This document shows, piece after piece, positions 24,847-34,549 of a DNA stretch of 64,000 nucleotides (positions are counted from its first letter, which is position 1; the number at the start of each line of letters is the position of its first letter). Below the pieces are notes generated by a model, which was not told where the DNA came from, did no database searches, and was given only the letters and a program-made list of their open reading frames with translations. The stretch is from Neobacillus niacini. GTDB lineage: Bacteria; Bacillota; Bacilli; Bacillales; Cytobacillaceae. The DNA is taken from NCBI RefSeq assembly GCF_030817595.1, contig NZ_JAUSZN010000001.1, positions 4,948,501-5,012,500 on the forward strand, read 5' to 3'. The position numbers and the translations under genes are program-made.

Positions 24847-25812
24847 ATGGGGAAATATATTATTAGAAGGCTTGTTGATCTATTGCCTACTATATTCGTT
24901 GTGGCTGTAATTGTTTTTATCATTACCCGGATGATTCCCGGTGATCCTGCAAGTGTCATGCTGGGACCGCAAGCAAGTGTGGAAGATGTAAATGAATTAA
25001 GGGAAAAGCTTGGCTTAAATGCTCCTTTATATGTCCAATTCTTTCAGTATATGGGCGACCTTCTAACTTTTAATTTTGGTGTATCCCTTACTTATAATGA
25101 ACCAATTGTAAACTTAATTTTGGATCGTTTTCCTAATACACTAATTTTAGCGGCTAGTGCCTTACTAATTGCTTTTGTTATTGGTGTTCCAGCCGGAATT
25201 ATTTCTGCCTGGAAACAGAACTCTCCGTTAGACTATTCGGTTATGCTGATTTCTTTAATAGGTGTATCAATGCCAATTTTTTGGCTTGGTGTCATGCTCG
25301 TTCTTTACTTTAGTGTAAATCTTGGTTGGTTTCCTGCCACTGGGATGGGGACGATGGAGGAGGGCTTGATTCCCTATTTAAAGCACCTGGTTTTACCGAG
25401 TATTACTCTTGCTACCATTCCGATGGCAACCTTTGCTCGGATTACACGTTCAAGCATGCTGGAGGTTATTTCGCAGGATTATATAAAAACAGCGCGTTCT
25501 AAAGGATTGAGTGAGTTTTGGGTTATCTGCAAGCATGCTTTTAAAAATGCCCTTACTCCATTATTAACGGTTCTCGGTATGCAAATTTCAATGATGCTCG
25601 GGGGAGCTGTCTTAACAGAAACGATTTTCAGTTGGCCGGGCATGGGACGGTTAATTGTTGATGCGATTGATAAAAGAGATTTCGTTGTTGTTCAAGGAAC
25701 TGTCCTGTTTATCGCTGTGATTTTCGTGCTTGTTAATTTATTTGTTGATGTCATGTACAAAGTAGTGAATCCAAGAGTGAATTATGCCACGAAAAAAGGA
25801 GGAGGGGAGTAA
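24847..25812 (+). CDS. Peptide-type ABC transporter permease 1 (DppB/OppB family)
   Basis: 321 residues from ATG 24847 after AAAAGGAGG. About six transmembrane helices, starting with the family N-terminus YIIRRLVDLLPTIFVVAVIV and including MIPGDPASVMLGPQAS. The cytoplasmic coupling (EAA) loop reads DYIKTARSKGLSEFWV. It forms half of the membrane channel for the nearby SBP family 5 lipoprotein. Its stop TAA overlaps the next ATG by one base, so it is translationally coupled to permease 2. Confidence 0.92.
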   Translation: MGKYIIRRLVDLLPTIFVVAVIVFIITRMIPGDPASVMLGPQASVEDVNELREKLGLNAPLYVQFFQYMGDLLTFNFGVSLTYNEPIVNLILDRFPNTLILAASALLIAFVIGVPAGIISAWKQNSPLDYSVMLISLIGVSMPIFWLGVMLVLYFSVNLGWFPATGMGTMEEGLIPYLKHLVLPSITLATIPMATFARITRSSMLEVISQDYIKTARSKGLSEFWVICKHAFKNALTPLLTVLGMQISMMLGGAVLTETIFSWPGMGRLIVDAIDKRDFVVVQGTVLFIAVIFVLVNLFVDVMYKVVNPRVNYATKKGGGE

Positions 25813-26705
25813 TGGCTTCGGTACAGAAATCCATTTCGGCAATGAATTTGAAAGAGAACAAATTATATAAAGAACCAGGCGTATTTAAGAAGTTGATTCG
25901 AAATCGTCTGGCAGCTATTGGACTGCTAATCATGGTTGTTATGACCCTTATAGCTATATTTGCACCGTGGATTGCACCCTTTGCTCCCAATAAGATGGAC
26001 GTGGCAAATACTTTAGCGGTGCCTGGCACCAACGGTCATTTGTTAGGAACAGATAATTATGGAAGAGATTTGTTTAGTCGGCTTGTTTATGGGGCGCGAA
26101 TTTCCTTGATTGTTGGAATTTCAGCGGTACTTTTTGGAGCTGTTTTTGGAACATTGCTAGGCTTGGTTTCAGGATATTTTGGTGGTCGACTTGATGCGAT
26201 TATCATGAGAACGATGGATGGTTTATTCGCCTTTCCTTTTATCTTGCTTGCGATTACCTTAATGACTGTTTTAGGGCAAGGGCTTGTCAATGTCATCATT
26301 GCCATTGGTGTTGCCAATATTCCCGGATTTGCAAGAATCGTCCGCGGACAAGTTCTTAGTGTAAAGGAAGAAGAATTCATTGAGGTAACGAAATCTCTAG
26401 GTGCAACGAATGGCAGAATTATTTTTCAGCATATTCTCCCTAACTGTTTAGCACCATTAATTGTTTATGGAACGATGAGTATTGCTGGTGCGATTATTTC
26501 TGAAGCGGCATTGAGCTTCTTAGGACTTGGAGTGCAGCCGCCGACCGCGTCATGGGGGAGTATTTTAAAGGATGGAAAAGACTTTTTAGTGTTAAGTCCA
26601 CATATGGCTACTCTTTCAGGACTAGCAATTTTACTTACCGTTCTTGGTATTAATTTATTCGGGGATGGATTACGGGACGCATTGGATCCAAAAATGAAAG
26701 TTTAA
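25812..26705 (+). CDS. Peptide-type ABC transporter permease 2 (DppC/OppC family)
   Basis: 297 residues with about six transmembrane helices. Family motifs are LGTDNYGRDLFSRLVYGARI before the permease domain and the EAA loop FIEVTKSLGATNGRIIFQHI. LSFLGLGVQPPTASWG is the conserved late periplasmic stretch. It pairs with permease 1 to form the pore and contacts the two ATPases encoded next. Confidence 0.92.
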   Translation: MASVQKSISAMNLKENKLYKEPGVFKKLIRNRLAAIGLLIMVVMTLIAIFAPWIAPFAPNKMDVANTLAVPGTNGHLLGTDNYGRDLFSRLVYGARISLIVGISAVLFGAVFGTLLGLVSGYFGGRLDAIIMRTMDGLFAFPFILLAITLMTVLGQGLVNVIIAIGVANIPGFARIVRGQVLSVKEEEFIEVTKSLGATNGRIIFQHILPNCLAPLIVYGTMSIAGAIISEAALSFLGLGVQPPTASWGSILKDGKDFLVLSPHMATLSGLAILLTVLGINLFGDGLRDALDPKMKV

Positions 26706-26728
26706 TTGTTTACAAGGGGGTGACTAGC

Positions 26729-27742
26729 TTGTCAGATTTTTTATTAAAGGTTGAAGACCTTGAAGTGGAGTTTCGCTCTTCGTCTTCCGTTGTAAAAGCA
26801 GTTAATGGTGTTAGTTTTACACTAAAAAAGAAAGAGACATTGGGGATTGTTGGTGAGTCTGGTTCTGGAAAAAGTGTTACCGCAACCGCCTTACTCCGAC
26901 TTATTCCAAGTCCGCCAGGAAAGATCGCGGGTGGAAAGATTTTATTTGAGGAGAGAGATCTTCTTACGTTATCGGAAAAAGAAATGCGTTCGGTACGTGG
27001 TAATGAAATGTCTATGATTTTCCAAGATCCGATGACAAGCTTAAATCCTGTTTTTACTGTTGGGGATCAAATTATGGAATCCATTCGTACACATCGAAAG
27101 GTGACGAAGAAAGAAGCGAAACAGGCAGCCATCGATATGCTTAAGCTAGTTGGAATTCCAGAAGCTGAAAAGCGAATCCGCATGTATCCCCATGAATTTT
27201 CAGGGGGGATGAGGCAGCGTGTCATGATTGCCATTGCCCTGGCCTGTAATCCCAAGCTGCTTATTGCCGATGAGCCAACAACTGCACTTGATGTAACTGT
27301 ACAAGCACAAATTCTTGATTTGATGAGAAATCTGCAGGATACGATTAACACTTCTATTATTATGATTACTCATGATTTAGGAGTCGTTTGGGAAATGTGT
27401 GATAAGGTCATCGTGATGTATGCAGGGAATACGGTTGAATCTGGCAGTGTAAAAACGATTTTTGATAATCCACTTCATCCCTATACTTGGGGATTATTAG
27501 ATTCGCAGATTAATAGTGATGTAGAGAATGAAGAGCGGTTATCGGCCATTCCAGGGACCCCGCCAGATTTACGTCAGGAAATACAAGGCTGTCACTTTGC
27601 TGCTCGTTGTCCTTATGTAAAGGATATTTGCCACTCCACAAAGCCATCGCTTATTGAGGTAGGGGAAGGACATTTTGCTTCCTGCCATTTTCAAACAAAC
27701 GAGACTAGGCTGGAGAGAAAGGAGAAGGCGTATCATGAATGA
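26729..27742 (+). CDS. Peptide-type ABC transporter ATPase 1 (DppD/OppD family)
   Basis: 337 residues if started at TTG 26729 ([13 protein letters not shown]), which has AAGGGGG 8 nt upstream; GTG 26720 is an alternative. Walker [11 protein letters not shown], signature [10 protein letters not shown] and Walker [10 protein letters not shown] are all present. The C-terminal extension has the Cys cluster typical of this subfamily ([16 protein letters not shown]), which in related dipeptide ATPases binds an iron-sulphur cluster. It powers the importer and overlaps the second ATPase gene by 8 bp. Confidence 0.92.
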   Translation: MSDFLLKVEDLEVEFRSSSSVVKAVNGVSFTLKKKETLGIVGESGSGKSVTATALLRLIPSPPGKIAGGKILFEERDLLTLSEKEMRSVRGNEMSMIFQDPMTSLNPVFTVGDQIMESIRTHRKVTKKEAKQAAIDMLKLVGIPEAEKRIRMYPHEFSGGMRQRVMIAIALACNPKLLIADEPTTALDVTVQAQILDLMRNLQDTINTSIIMITHDLGVVWEMCDKVIVMYAGNTVESGSVKTIFDNPLHPYTWGLLDSQINSDVENEERLSAIPGTPPDLRQEIQGCHFAARCPYVKDICHSTKPSLIEVGEGHFASCHFQTNETRLERKEKAYHE

Positions 27743-28712
27743 AGCAATCATTAAGGTTGAAAATTTAAAAAAGCATTTTCCTATTCAAGATGCGCTTCCT
27801 TTCAAAAAATCGAAACAAAATGTAAAAGCCGTTGACGGTGTTAGTTTTGAGGTTTTTCGCGGTGAAACGCTTGGAATCGTAGGTGAATCGGGCTGCGGTA
27901 AGTCCACCATGGCTCGTTTAATCAATCAGTTAATCCGTCCAACGGAAGGTCTGGTTGAATTTAAAGGACAGGATTTAGCTTCTCTTGGTGAAAAAGAGGT
28001 TCGTGCTTCTCGAAAATCAATACAAATGGTGTTCCAGAACCCTTATGCATCATTGGACCCGCGAAAAAGGATTAAACAGTTAATCGCAGAGCCTCTAGAA
28101 ATCCATCGTGTCGGCAACAAAAACTCACAACTAGAACGGGTCTATGAATTATTAGAAGTCGTCGGATTAAGTAGTTACCACGCGGACCGTTATCCTCATG
28201 AATTCTCTGGGGGGCAACGGCAGCGTATTAATATTGCTCGTGCGCTAGCGCTAAATCCAGATGTTATTATTTGTGACGAGCCAGTTTCCGCTTTGGACGT
28301 ATCCGTTCAGGCGCAGGTGATAAATTTATTAAAGGATTTACAGAAGAAATTTGATTTAACTTATATTTTTATCTCTCACGACTTAAACGTTGTCAGGTAT
28401 ATGTGTGACAGAATTGCCGTTATGTATCTTGGTAAAATTGTTGAAATCGGGAAGTATGATGAAATATACGAAAATCCGCAGCACCCATATACAAAAGCAT
28501 TGCTGTCAGCAATTCCAAAAGAAAGTCCTTATGAGAAGAAAGAACGCATTCTTTTAAAAGGCGATGTACCAAGTCCTGTTAATCCACCATCAGGCTGTCA
28601 TTTCCACCAAAGATGTGCCTATGCAATGGATATTTGCAAAAGTGTTTATCCAGAGCTTAAACAGACTGGAAGCAATCAGCGAGTTGCCTGTCATCTACAA
28701 GATAACTTATAA
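27735..28712 (+). CDS. Peptide-type ABC transporter ATPase 2 (DppF/OppF family)
   Basis: 325 residues from ATG 27735 ([15 protein letters not shown]); GGAGAAGG lies upstream inside the previous gene. Walker A GESGCGKSTM, signature FSGGQRQRIN and Walker B VIICDEPVS are intact. The C-terminus carries the cysteine motif GCHFHQRC, DICKS, ACHL. With ATPase 1 it forms the asymmetric nucleotide-binding dimer of the importer. The gene ends 15 bp before the DUF1177 gene. Confidence 0.92.
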   Translation: MNEAIIKVENLKKHFPIQDALPFKKSKQNVKAVDGVSFEVFRGETLGIVGESGCGKSTMARLINQLIRPTEGLVEFKGQDLASLGEKEVRASRKSIQMVFQNPYASLDPRKRIKQLIAEPLEIHRVGNKNSQLERVYELLEVVGLSSYHADRYPHEFSGGQRQRINIARALALNPDVIICDEPVSALDVSVQAQVINLLKDLQKKFDLTYIFISHDLNVVRYMCDRIAVMYLGKIVEIGKYDEIYENPQHPYTKALLSAIPKESPYEKKERILLKGDVPSPVNPPSGCHFHQRCAYAMDICKSVYPELKQTGSNQRVACHLQDNL

Positions 28713-28727
28713 ATGGAGGAATTTTAA

Positions 28728-29678
28728 ATGTCATTAAAGCATGTTACCGAAGTATTAGATTTAATGGATAATATTCATGTATCAGGATTGGATGTAAAAA
28801 ACTATCTTGAAACGATTTCAACTCGTGGAAATGTAACAGTTCAAACTGTTGAAGGCAAGAAAGGATCAACTGATTTTATTAAGATTGTCGTGCCTGGTAA
28901 AAATGGCAAGCTAAATGGTGGGAATGCGCCTACCCTAGGGATTATTGGCCGGTTAGGTGGAATTGGAGCCCGTCCAGAAGTAAAGGGATTTGTTTCGGAT
29001 GGTGATGGTGCACTTTCATGTGTTGCGGCTGCAGCAAAGCTTCTTGATATGGGTGGTAAAGGTGATCAGCTGAATGGCGATGTTATTTTAACTACACATA
29101 TCTGTCCAACAGCACCAACCTTACCACATGACCCTGTACCATTCATGGACTCTCCTGTCGATATTTTAGCGATGAATAATCATGAAGTGACGGAAGAGAT
29201 GGATGCGATTCTATCAATTGATACCACAAAAGGGAATATGATTACCAACCATAAAGGGTTTGCGATTACCCCAACAGTAAAAGAGGGATATATTTTAAAG
29301 ATTAGCAATGATTTATTAAAGGTTTATACGCAATCAACGGGAATCCTGCCAGTAACCCTGCCAATTACAACCCAAGATATTACACCATACGGAAATGGTG
29401 TTTATCATGTTAATAGTATTCTTCAACCTGCAGTGGCAACAACGAGTCCTGTTGTCGGCGTAGCGATTACAACTGAAACAGCAGTAGCTGGCTGTGGAAC
29501 GGGTGCAACACATCCATTAGATGTAGAACAAGTTGTTCGTTATGTGATCGAAGTGGCTAAGCTTTTTGGTGAGAATAAGTGTTCATTTTACGATCAAGAG
29601 GAATTTGCAACTTTAGAATCTCTTTATGGGAAAATGACTCATCTACAAACAAAGGGAAATAAGGTGACAGTAAAATGA
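28728..29678 (+). CDS. DUF1177 family protein
   Basis: 316 residues from ATG 28728 with TGGAGG upstream. The full length looks like DUF1177: LGIIGRLGGIGARPEVKGFV, THICPTAPTLPHDPVPFMDS and VGVAITTETAVAGCGTGATH. Conserved His, Asp and Cys in these blocks hint at an enzyme, possibly metal-dependent, but no reaction is known. It lies between the importer ATPases and an M20 peptidase with a 4-bp overlap, so it acts in the same pathway. There is no signal peptide, so it is cytosolic. Confidence 0.85.
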   Translation: MSLKHVTEVLDLMDNIHVSGLDVKNYLETISTRGNVTVQTVEGKKGSTDFIKIVVPGKNGKLNGGNAPTLGIIGRLGGIGARPEVKGFVSDGDGALSCVAAAAKLLDMGGKGDQLNGDVILTTHICPTAPTLPHDPVPFMDSPVDILAMNNHEVTEEMDAILSIDTTKGNMITNHKGFAITPTVKEGYILKISNDLLKVYTQSTGILPVTLPITTQDITPYGNGVYHVNSILQPAVATTSPVVGVAITTETAVAGCGTGATHPLDVEQVVRYVIEVAKLFGENKCSFYDQEEFATLESLYGKMTHLQTKGNKVTVK

Positions 29679-30946
29679 GTGATTTAACTAGTTTAAAACA
29701 AGTACTCATTGACGAAGTAGAAAAGAGAAAGGATGAATTAATCGAGCTTTGTAGTTCATTAATTCAGATTCCAAGTGAAAATCCTCCGGGAGATTCAACC
29801 GAAATAACCGAATTTATTGCAAACTACCTAAATCAATTTGGATTGGAATCCGAGTGGCATGAATCAAATGATAAAATGTTTAATCTAATTTCTTCGATAG
29901 GAGAAGAGAATAAAGGAAAGCATTTAATCTATTGTGGGCATACAGATGTGGTCCCTGCTGGTGACTTGTCTAAATGGGACTTCAATCCATTCTCTGGAGA
30001 AGTAAAGGATGGATGGCTTCTTGGAAGAGGGGCGAGCGATATGAAAGCTGGCCTTGGCGGTTTGATTTTCGTCTTTGGTCTATTAAAACGATTAGATGTT
30101 GAATTACCTGGCAAGCTGACCTTGGCCATCGTTCCGGATGAAGAAACGGGCGGAGAATTTGGTGTTCCATGGCTACTTAAAAACGGTTTGATTACAGGGG
30201 ATGGCGCTTTAATTGCAGAACCTTCCTCACCATTGAACCCAACAATTGGTCAAAAAGGATCTTACTGGTTTGAACTGGAGGTTTTTGGTGAACCCGGTCA
30301 TGGTAGTTTATCACCAATAGCAGGTAATAATGCGATAACGGACGCCATCGCGGCCATCGAAAAAATTAGATCGCTATGGGATTTAGAAATAGAAATTCCT
30401 GAGGAAGCAAAAGGGTTAGTTGAAGTTTCGAAACGGTATATGAGGGAAGTTGAAACAGACCGTGAAAAGTTCCAGCCTGTCCTTGAAAAAATCACTTGTA
30501 ATATTGGGACGATTCAAGGTGGAACAAAATCAAATGTAATCCCTGAAAGCTGTAAAGTCCAGATTGACTGCCGTTTACCTTTTGGCGTGACACAAGACTT
30601 TGTTACTTCATATTTACGCAAAAATCTTGATGAATTGGGAATTCGCTATGAAATTCATCAATTCGGATTTAAGAGCGAGGCAAACTACACGTCTGCTGAA
30701 GATCCTGTTTGCCGAGCAATTGTTGATAATATTTCCTATGTAACGGGAAAAGAGGCATATGGAGTTATGCAATGGGCTAGCAGTGATGCCCGCCACTTTA
30801 GGGATTACCAAATTCCTGTCCTGCAATACGGACCTGCCTACTTGCCTAGTATACACGGGTACAATGAAAAAGTTAGGGTAGAAGATATCGTTCGTTGTGC
30901 GAAGGTTTATATTGCAGCAGTGATTGATTTCCTGAATGAAAAGTAA
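29675..30946 (+). CDS. M20-family metallopeptidase/deacylase (ArgE/DapE type)
   Basis: 423 residues. The di-zinc ligands of the M20 family are present: His89 and Asp91 (CGHTDVVPAG), Asp122 (GRGASDMKAG), catalytic Glu156 and Glu157 (VPDEETGGE), Glu182 (IAEPS), and a C-terminal His in PSIHGYNE. A lid/dimerisation domain lies between (~195-300). Relatives remove N-acyl groups from amino acids (acetylornithine, succinyl-DAP) or cut dipeptides. Given the neighbouring peptide importer it probably processes the imported ligand. Confidence 0.9.
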   Translation: MSDLTSLKQVLIDEVEKRKDELIELCSSLIQIPSENPPGDSTEITEFIANYLNQFGLESEWHESNDKMFNLISSIGEENKGKHLIYCGHTDVVPAGDLSKWDFNPFSGEVKDGWLLGRGASDMKAGLGGLIFVFGLLKRLDVELPGKLTLAIVPDEETGGEFGVPWLLKNGLITGDGALIAEPSSPLNPTIGQKGSYWFELEVFGEPGHGSLSPIAGNNAITDAIAAIEKIRSLWDLEIEIPEEAKGLVEVSKRYMREVETDREKFQPVLEKITCNIGTIQGGTKSNVIPESCKVQIDCRLPFGVTQDFVTSYLRKNLDELGIRYEIHQFGFKSEANYTSAEDPVCRAIVDNISYVTGKEAYGVMQWASSDARHFRDYQIPVLQYGPAYLPSIHGYNEKVRVEDIVRCAKVYIAAVIDFLNEK

Positions 30947-31128
30947 GTTTATTTATACCAAAGTAAAGGTTTCGTTTTGAGTTTGCGTCCTTGCTCGTTG
31001 CTATTACCCGTAGTTACTATACCATGGATATTTTCTGAAAAGTTTAGGGCTGGTAACTGCGGGAAATTATAGAAATCCTCTTGCTTTTAGGAAAAATTAT
31101 GTATGTAATAAAAGAGGGGGGAATCTCT

Positions 31129-31890
31129 ATGTTAAAAACGCTAGATTTGGCTCTAAAGGTGCTTATGATGTTTACTAGAGAAAGACCAGTTTGGGGAGGA
31201 AGAGAGCTCGCCAATGAACTGGGTTTAAATCATACCAATATTTATCGAATTCTCGAAACTTTGGAGAAAAATAGATTTATTTCGAAAGATAAGGTTACAA
31301 AGAGGTATTCATTAGGATATGCTCCATGGGAATTAGGAATGATTATGTATGAAAGTCTAAATGTAAATAAATTAATTCGTCCGATACTTAATGATTTAAT
31401 GGATGCAACCGGTGAATCGATTTTTTTAACCATATTAGATAGAAGTGAAGCAGTTACACTTGAGGTTTTAGAACCTGAGAATAAAGTGAAGTTTTCGGTT
31501 ACCGCAGGAAGCAGAGCGCCATTATACGTAGGAGCCTCTTATCGCTCAATCTTAGCTTACTTGCCTGATGAAATGATTGAATCGATTATTGAGAACGATT
31601 TAGTAAAGTACACAAAAACGACCATGACTGATCCAGATGAACTAAGAGCTGAATTGAAGAAAATAAAGGAATCCGGCTGGGCTCAAAGTCAGGGTGAATA
31701 TACGCCCGATGTTATCGCTGTTGCAGTCCCGTTGTTCGAACAAGGGGAGATCATCGGTTCTGTAACCGTCTCTGGCCCAACTTATCGGATGTCAGATGAA
31801 AAAATACAAGAATACCTCATACCCCTAAAAAAGGCAAGAGACTTGATAAGTGATACGATTGAAAGATACCAATTAAAATTAAAGGTCTAA
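31129..31890 (+). CDS. IclR-family transcriptional regulator of the catabolic locus
   Basis: 253 residues from ATG 31129 (MLKTLDLALKVLMMF), chosen for GAGGGGGGAA just upstream; an earlier in-frame ATG lacks a site. The N-terminal winged helix contains WGGRELANELGLNHTNIYRIL. The C-terminal IclR effector domain contains GSRAPLYVGASYRSILAYL and a late block EIIGSVTVSGPTYRMSDEKI. It lies inside the cluster, between M20 and M29-type peptidase genes, and is the best candidate to bind the four palindromes in the divergent promoter region. Confidence 0.9.
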   Translation: MLKTLDLALKVLMMFTRERPVWGGRELANELGLNHTNIYRILETLEKNRFISKDKVTKRYSLGYAPWELGMIMYESLNVNKLIRPILNDLMDATGESIFLTILDRSEAVTLEVLEPENKVKFSVTAGSRAPLYVGASYRSILAYLPDEMIESIIENDLVKYTKTTMTDPDELRAELKKIKESGWAQSQGEYTPDVIAVAVPLFEQGEIIGSVTVSGPTYRMSDEKIQEYLIPLKKARDLISDTIERYQLKLKV

Positions 31891-31907
31891 TGCTTTAGGA
31901 GGAAAAA

Positions 31908-32837
31908 ATGCAAGAATTAATTATAGTAGCCCAAGCTATATTAAAACATAATTTAAATCTCAAAGAAAACGAGAATATCTTAATTGTTACTGATTCTGAA
32001 TCATCGGAAATTGCCGATGTGTTTTATCAAGCAGGTATCAATTTAGGTAATGAAACCATCCTGATGAGGATGGTGACGAGATCCAAATCGGGCGAAGAGC
32101 CACCACAACCTGTTGCTAATGCGATGAAAGCAACAGATGTCGCTCTGTGCATTACCCACCATTCTCTTACACATACCATTTCTAGAAAAGAAGCCTCAGC
32201 AGCAGGTGCTCGGATTGCGACAATGCCAGGAGTTACAATGGATATGCTCCAAGAGGGCGCCATCACGGCAGATTATGCAGAGGTAGAGGAACTAACCGCG
32301 TATTATTGTAGCTTGCTAGATGAAGGTGAGCAGGTTACCATCGAGAAGGAAAATATGAAATTGACCTTTTCGATAAAAGGGAGACCGGGGATTCCAAGTA
32401 CCGGTGTTTTTCGTGAAAAAGGAGAATCCGGAAACCTGCCTTCAGGTGAAAGTTATGTTGCACCCCTTGAAGATTCTGCGAATGGGACGATTATGGTTGA
32501 CGGATCGATTGCAGGAATTGGTGTCGTTCGGGAGCCTGTCACTTTAACAGTGCAAAATGGGAGATTAACTGATGCAGATGGTGAAGTAGGTAAGCGTTTA
32601 CTCGAATTACTTGGTGATGGCAATGGTCGAGTGATCGCAGAATTTGGAATTGGAACAAATAAAAAAGCCCGATTAACTGGAAACGTCTTGGAAGATGAAA
32701 AAGTATTTGGAACTGTACATATTGCATTTGGAAGCAACAAACCATTTGGTGGCACCAATGAGGCAGGAGTCCATATCGACTGCGTCATTAAAGACCCCAT
32801 TGTCAAAATCGATGACAAAATCATTATCGGGGGATGA
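31908..32837 (+). CDS. M29-like aminopeptidase
   Basis: 309 residues with AGGAGG upstream. The C-terminal third holds the M29 (aminopeptidase T/S) metal-site pattern in order: IAEFGIGTN (Glu), LEDEKVFGTVHIAFG (Glu and His), and AGVHIDCVIKDP (His and Asp). It is shorter than AmpS-type enzymes (about 400 residues), mainly in the N-terminal part. It probably removes N-terminal residues from the imported peptide in the cytosol. Last gene of the operon, followed by a terminator. Confidence 0.8.
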   Translation: MQELIIVAQAILKHNLNLKENENILIVTDSESSEIADVFYQAGINLGNETILMRMVTRSKSGEEPPQPVANAMKATDVALCITHHSLTHTISRKEASAAGARIATMPGVTMDMLQEGAITADYAEVEELTAYYCSLLDEGEQVTIEKENMKLTFSIKGRPGIPSTGVFREKGESGNLPSGESYVAPLEDSANGTIMVDGSIAGIGVVREPVTLTVQNGRLTDADGEVGKRLLELLGDGNGRVIAEFGIGTNKKARLTGNVLEDEKVFGTVHIAFGSNKPFGGTNEAGVHIDCVIKDPIVKIDDKIIIGG

Positions 32838-32960
32838 TAATGGATTAAGCACATGGTGGTAAAAATTATTAATAAAAACTAAAGCCAATTGTTTATTGGC
32901 AACGGTTTGTTATCGTATAATTAGAATTGTTTGATTTATTAAAAAGCGAAGGTGCCTAAG

Positions 32961-32995
32961 AACGTGTAGAGTTTTGCAGACTCTACACGTTTTTA
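32961..32995 (+). terminator. Terminator of the peptide/amidohydrolase locus
   Basis: AACGTGTAGAGT and ACTCTACACGTT form a perfect 12-bp stem with a 7-nt loop, followed by T-rich sequence. The remaining 32838-33114 holds a small hairpin (GCCAAT / ATTGGC near 32884-32900) but no gene. Confidence 0.9.
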
Positions 32996-33116
32996 GTGTT
33001 TTTTATAAAGTTAAGAGAACAGTCCAGTTTTCCAAAGGAGCCCCGACTTGTATTTTCAAAAAACTGCCTACCCATCATCGGAAATCAATGAAATATAAGC
33101 GGAATTCATTCCTGAC

Positions 33117-33142
33117 AAAAAACGGCAACGAGTGCTCGCTGC
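33117..33142 (-). terminator. Terminator of the MFS transporter gene
   Basis: On the minus strand GCAGCGA pairs with TCGTTGC (one G-U) around a 4-nt loop, then CGTTTTTT follows. Confidence 0.7.
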
Positions 33143-33156
33143 TGCTGAAGTACGAC

Positions 33157-34356
33157 TTAACTATAGATTTTAATATTTTTCCTAACCATAATCCCATCAT
33201 TTTCGGCAGAAAGGATCTTAAATAGCAATCCTTGTATGAATATCACAAATAGAAAATAATAAATGGTCAGCTCTTTAGCCACCAGGTAAAGCAAAATAAA
33301 CGTGGTGATTGATAGTAGTCTGCCAATGTTAAGCATGATTTCCCTCATGACCATTGATTCTGTCCGCAACCCTGACTTGGGCAAATCCTTAATGGACCTG
33401 AACATGAAACTGAAATAGGTTACTCCTATTAATGCTTTACTGATTTCATTGACAATCAGGAAGATAAAGACTGTCCATATATTCATAGTGAGAATCATCG
33501 GGATACAAGCAAGGAAGTACATCAACCAGACAATCAGTAAGGTATAGGGTTCTCGGTCTCTATTGTTGTACCTGCTATGCCATAGACTTGAAAGGATAGC
33601 AACGGTTCCAAACAGGATGGAGCTGATTCCAACGAGAAATTCATTCTTAACGGTCATAAATAAGATGACTGTTGGGAAGAAAGCAAGTATTCCTTCACAA
33701 GTCCCCCAAATTAACCATCCAAACCACATTGGTTTTAACGCTGATTTCCGCTTGTTAACCCTCCATAATAATCGTAAATATAAAGGTTTTTTAGGCGAGG
33801 CATCTTTCGGAAGCCGAAAGCTAAGAATAAGTCCGGTAAAAAATAATAATAAAGATAGAGAAAATACAAGGTTGTACCCAGTAAAATTTAGGCTAGAAAT
33901 GACATATCCAGCAATGGCCGGACCCAATGTATTGACTAATCCAAATACGGCCATTTGTTTTCCCATAAATTGTGAGCGTGAGTGATTATCCACAAGGTCA
34001 TAAATCAACACTAGGTAGCCCAACCAGTAGAAACCTGTGGCTGTTCCATTCAAAATGCCGATTACCATTGGATACGAAGCGGTCTTCTCCTGTAATAGGA
34101 TCACAAGTAAATAAAATAACGCTGTTAAACCAATCCCGATTTGAAAACTAAAGATTCTATCTGTCTTTTTTGACAGCAGTGCACCGACAGCAAAAGAGAC
34201 GGTACCAAAAAAGAATGTTACAAGGATAAAGGAAGCGTTTACTGTCAAATCATTTGAAAGTCTCCATAGATAGAGATTTAAGAACAAGCCTGACATTGTA
34301 GTGGCCAAGCCGAAACAAGCATGAATACTGAGTAATAATTTTTGTGATGGACTCAA
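33157..34356 (-). CDS. MFS transporter, 12-TM, unknown substrate
   Basis: 399 residues and about 12 hydrophobic segments typical of a major facilitator. The N-terminal half contains FATTMSGLFLNLYLWRLSND-like start and GLVNTLGPAIAGYVI in helix 5. A basic loop between the halves (PKKPLYLRLLWRVNKRKSAL) matches the central cytoplasmic loop. No drug-exporter motif C is convincing. It is divergent from ganR, about 190 bp away, and might be connected to galactan-derived sugar transport, but nothing in the sequence proves it. Confidence 0.75.
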   Translation of the reverse strand: MSPSQKLLLSIHACFGLATTMSGLFLNLYLWRLSNDLTVNASFILVTFFFGTVSFAVGALLSKKTDRIFSFQIGIGLTALFYLLVILLQEKTASYPMVIGILNGTATGFYWLGYLVLIYDLVDNHSRSQFMGKQMAVFGLVNTLGPAIAGYVISSLNFTGYNLVFSLSLLLFFTGLILSFRLPKDASPKKPLYLRLLWRVNKRKSALKPMWFGWLIWGTCEGILAFFPTVILFMTVKNEFLVGISSILFGTVAILSSLWHSRYNNRDREPYTLLIVWLMYFLACIPMILTMNIWTVFIFLIVNEISKALIGVTYFSFMFRSIKDLPKSGLRTESMVMREIMLNIGRLLSITTFILLYLVAKELTIYYFLFVIFIQGLLFKILSAENDGIMVRKNIKIYS

Positions 34357-34478
34357 ATTGTTTCCCCTCTATCCTTTCTAAACTATTTCAAATCAAAAGT
34401 ATACCGATTAAAGAAGATTCATGTCCACATGTTTATTATGGAATATTCACTTGAAATTAAATAAAAAATAGCGTAAAA

Positions 34479-34500
34479 TTTAGTAAATAAGTTTACTAAA
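34479..34500. promoter_or_regulatory. Probable GanR operator upstream of ganR
   Basis: Perfect arms TTTAGTAAA and TTTACTAAA around TAAG, 50 bp before ganR. Related sites lie before ganS and ganB. Confidence 0.65.
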
Positions 34501-34549
34501 TAATACGCATCCTGAGAATTGCACACTATGAATATATGGAGGTTTCACA

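Noticed and set aside
32974..33225. Plus-strand open frame after the M29-like gene
   Set aside because: Starts in the terminator tail and runs into the end of the opposite MFS gene.
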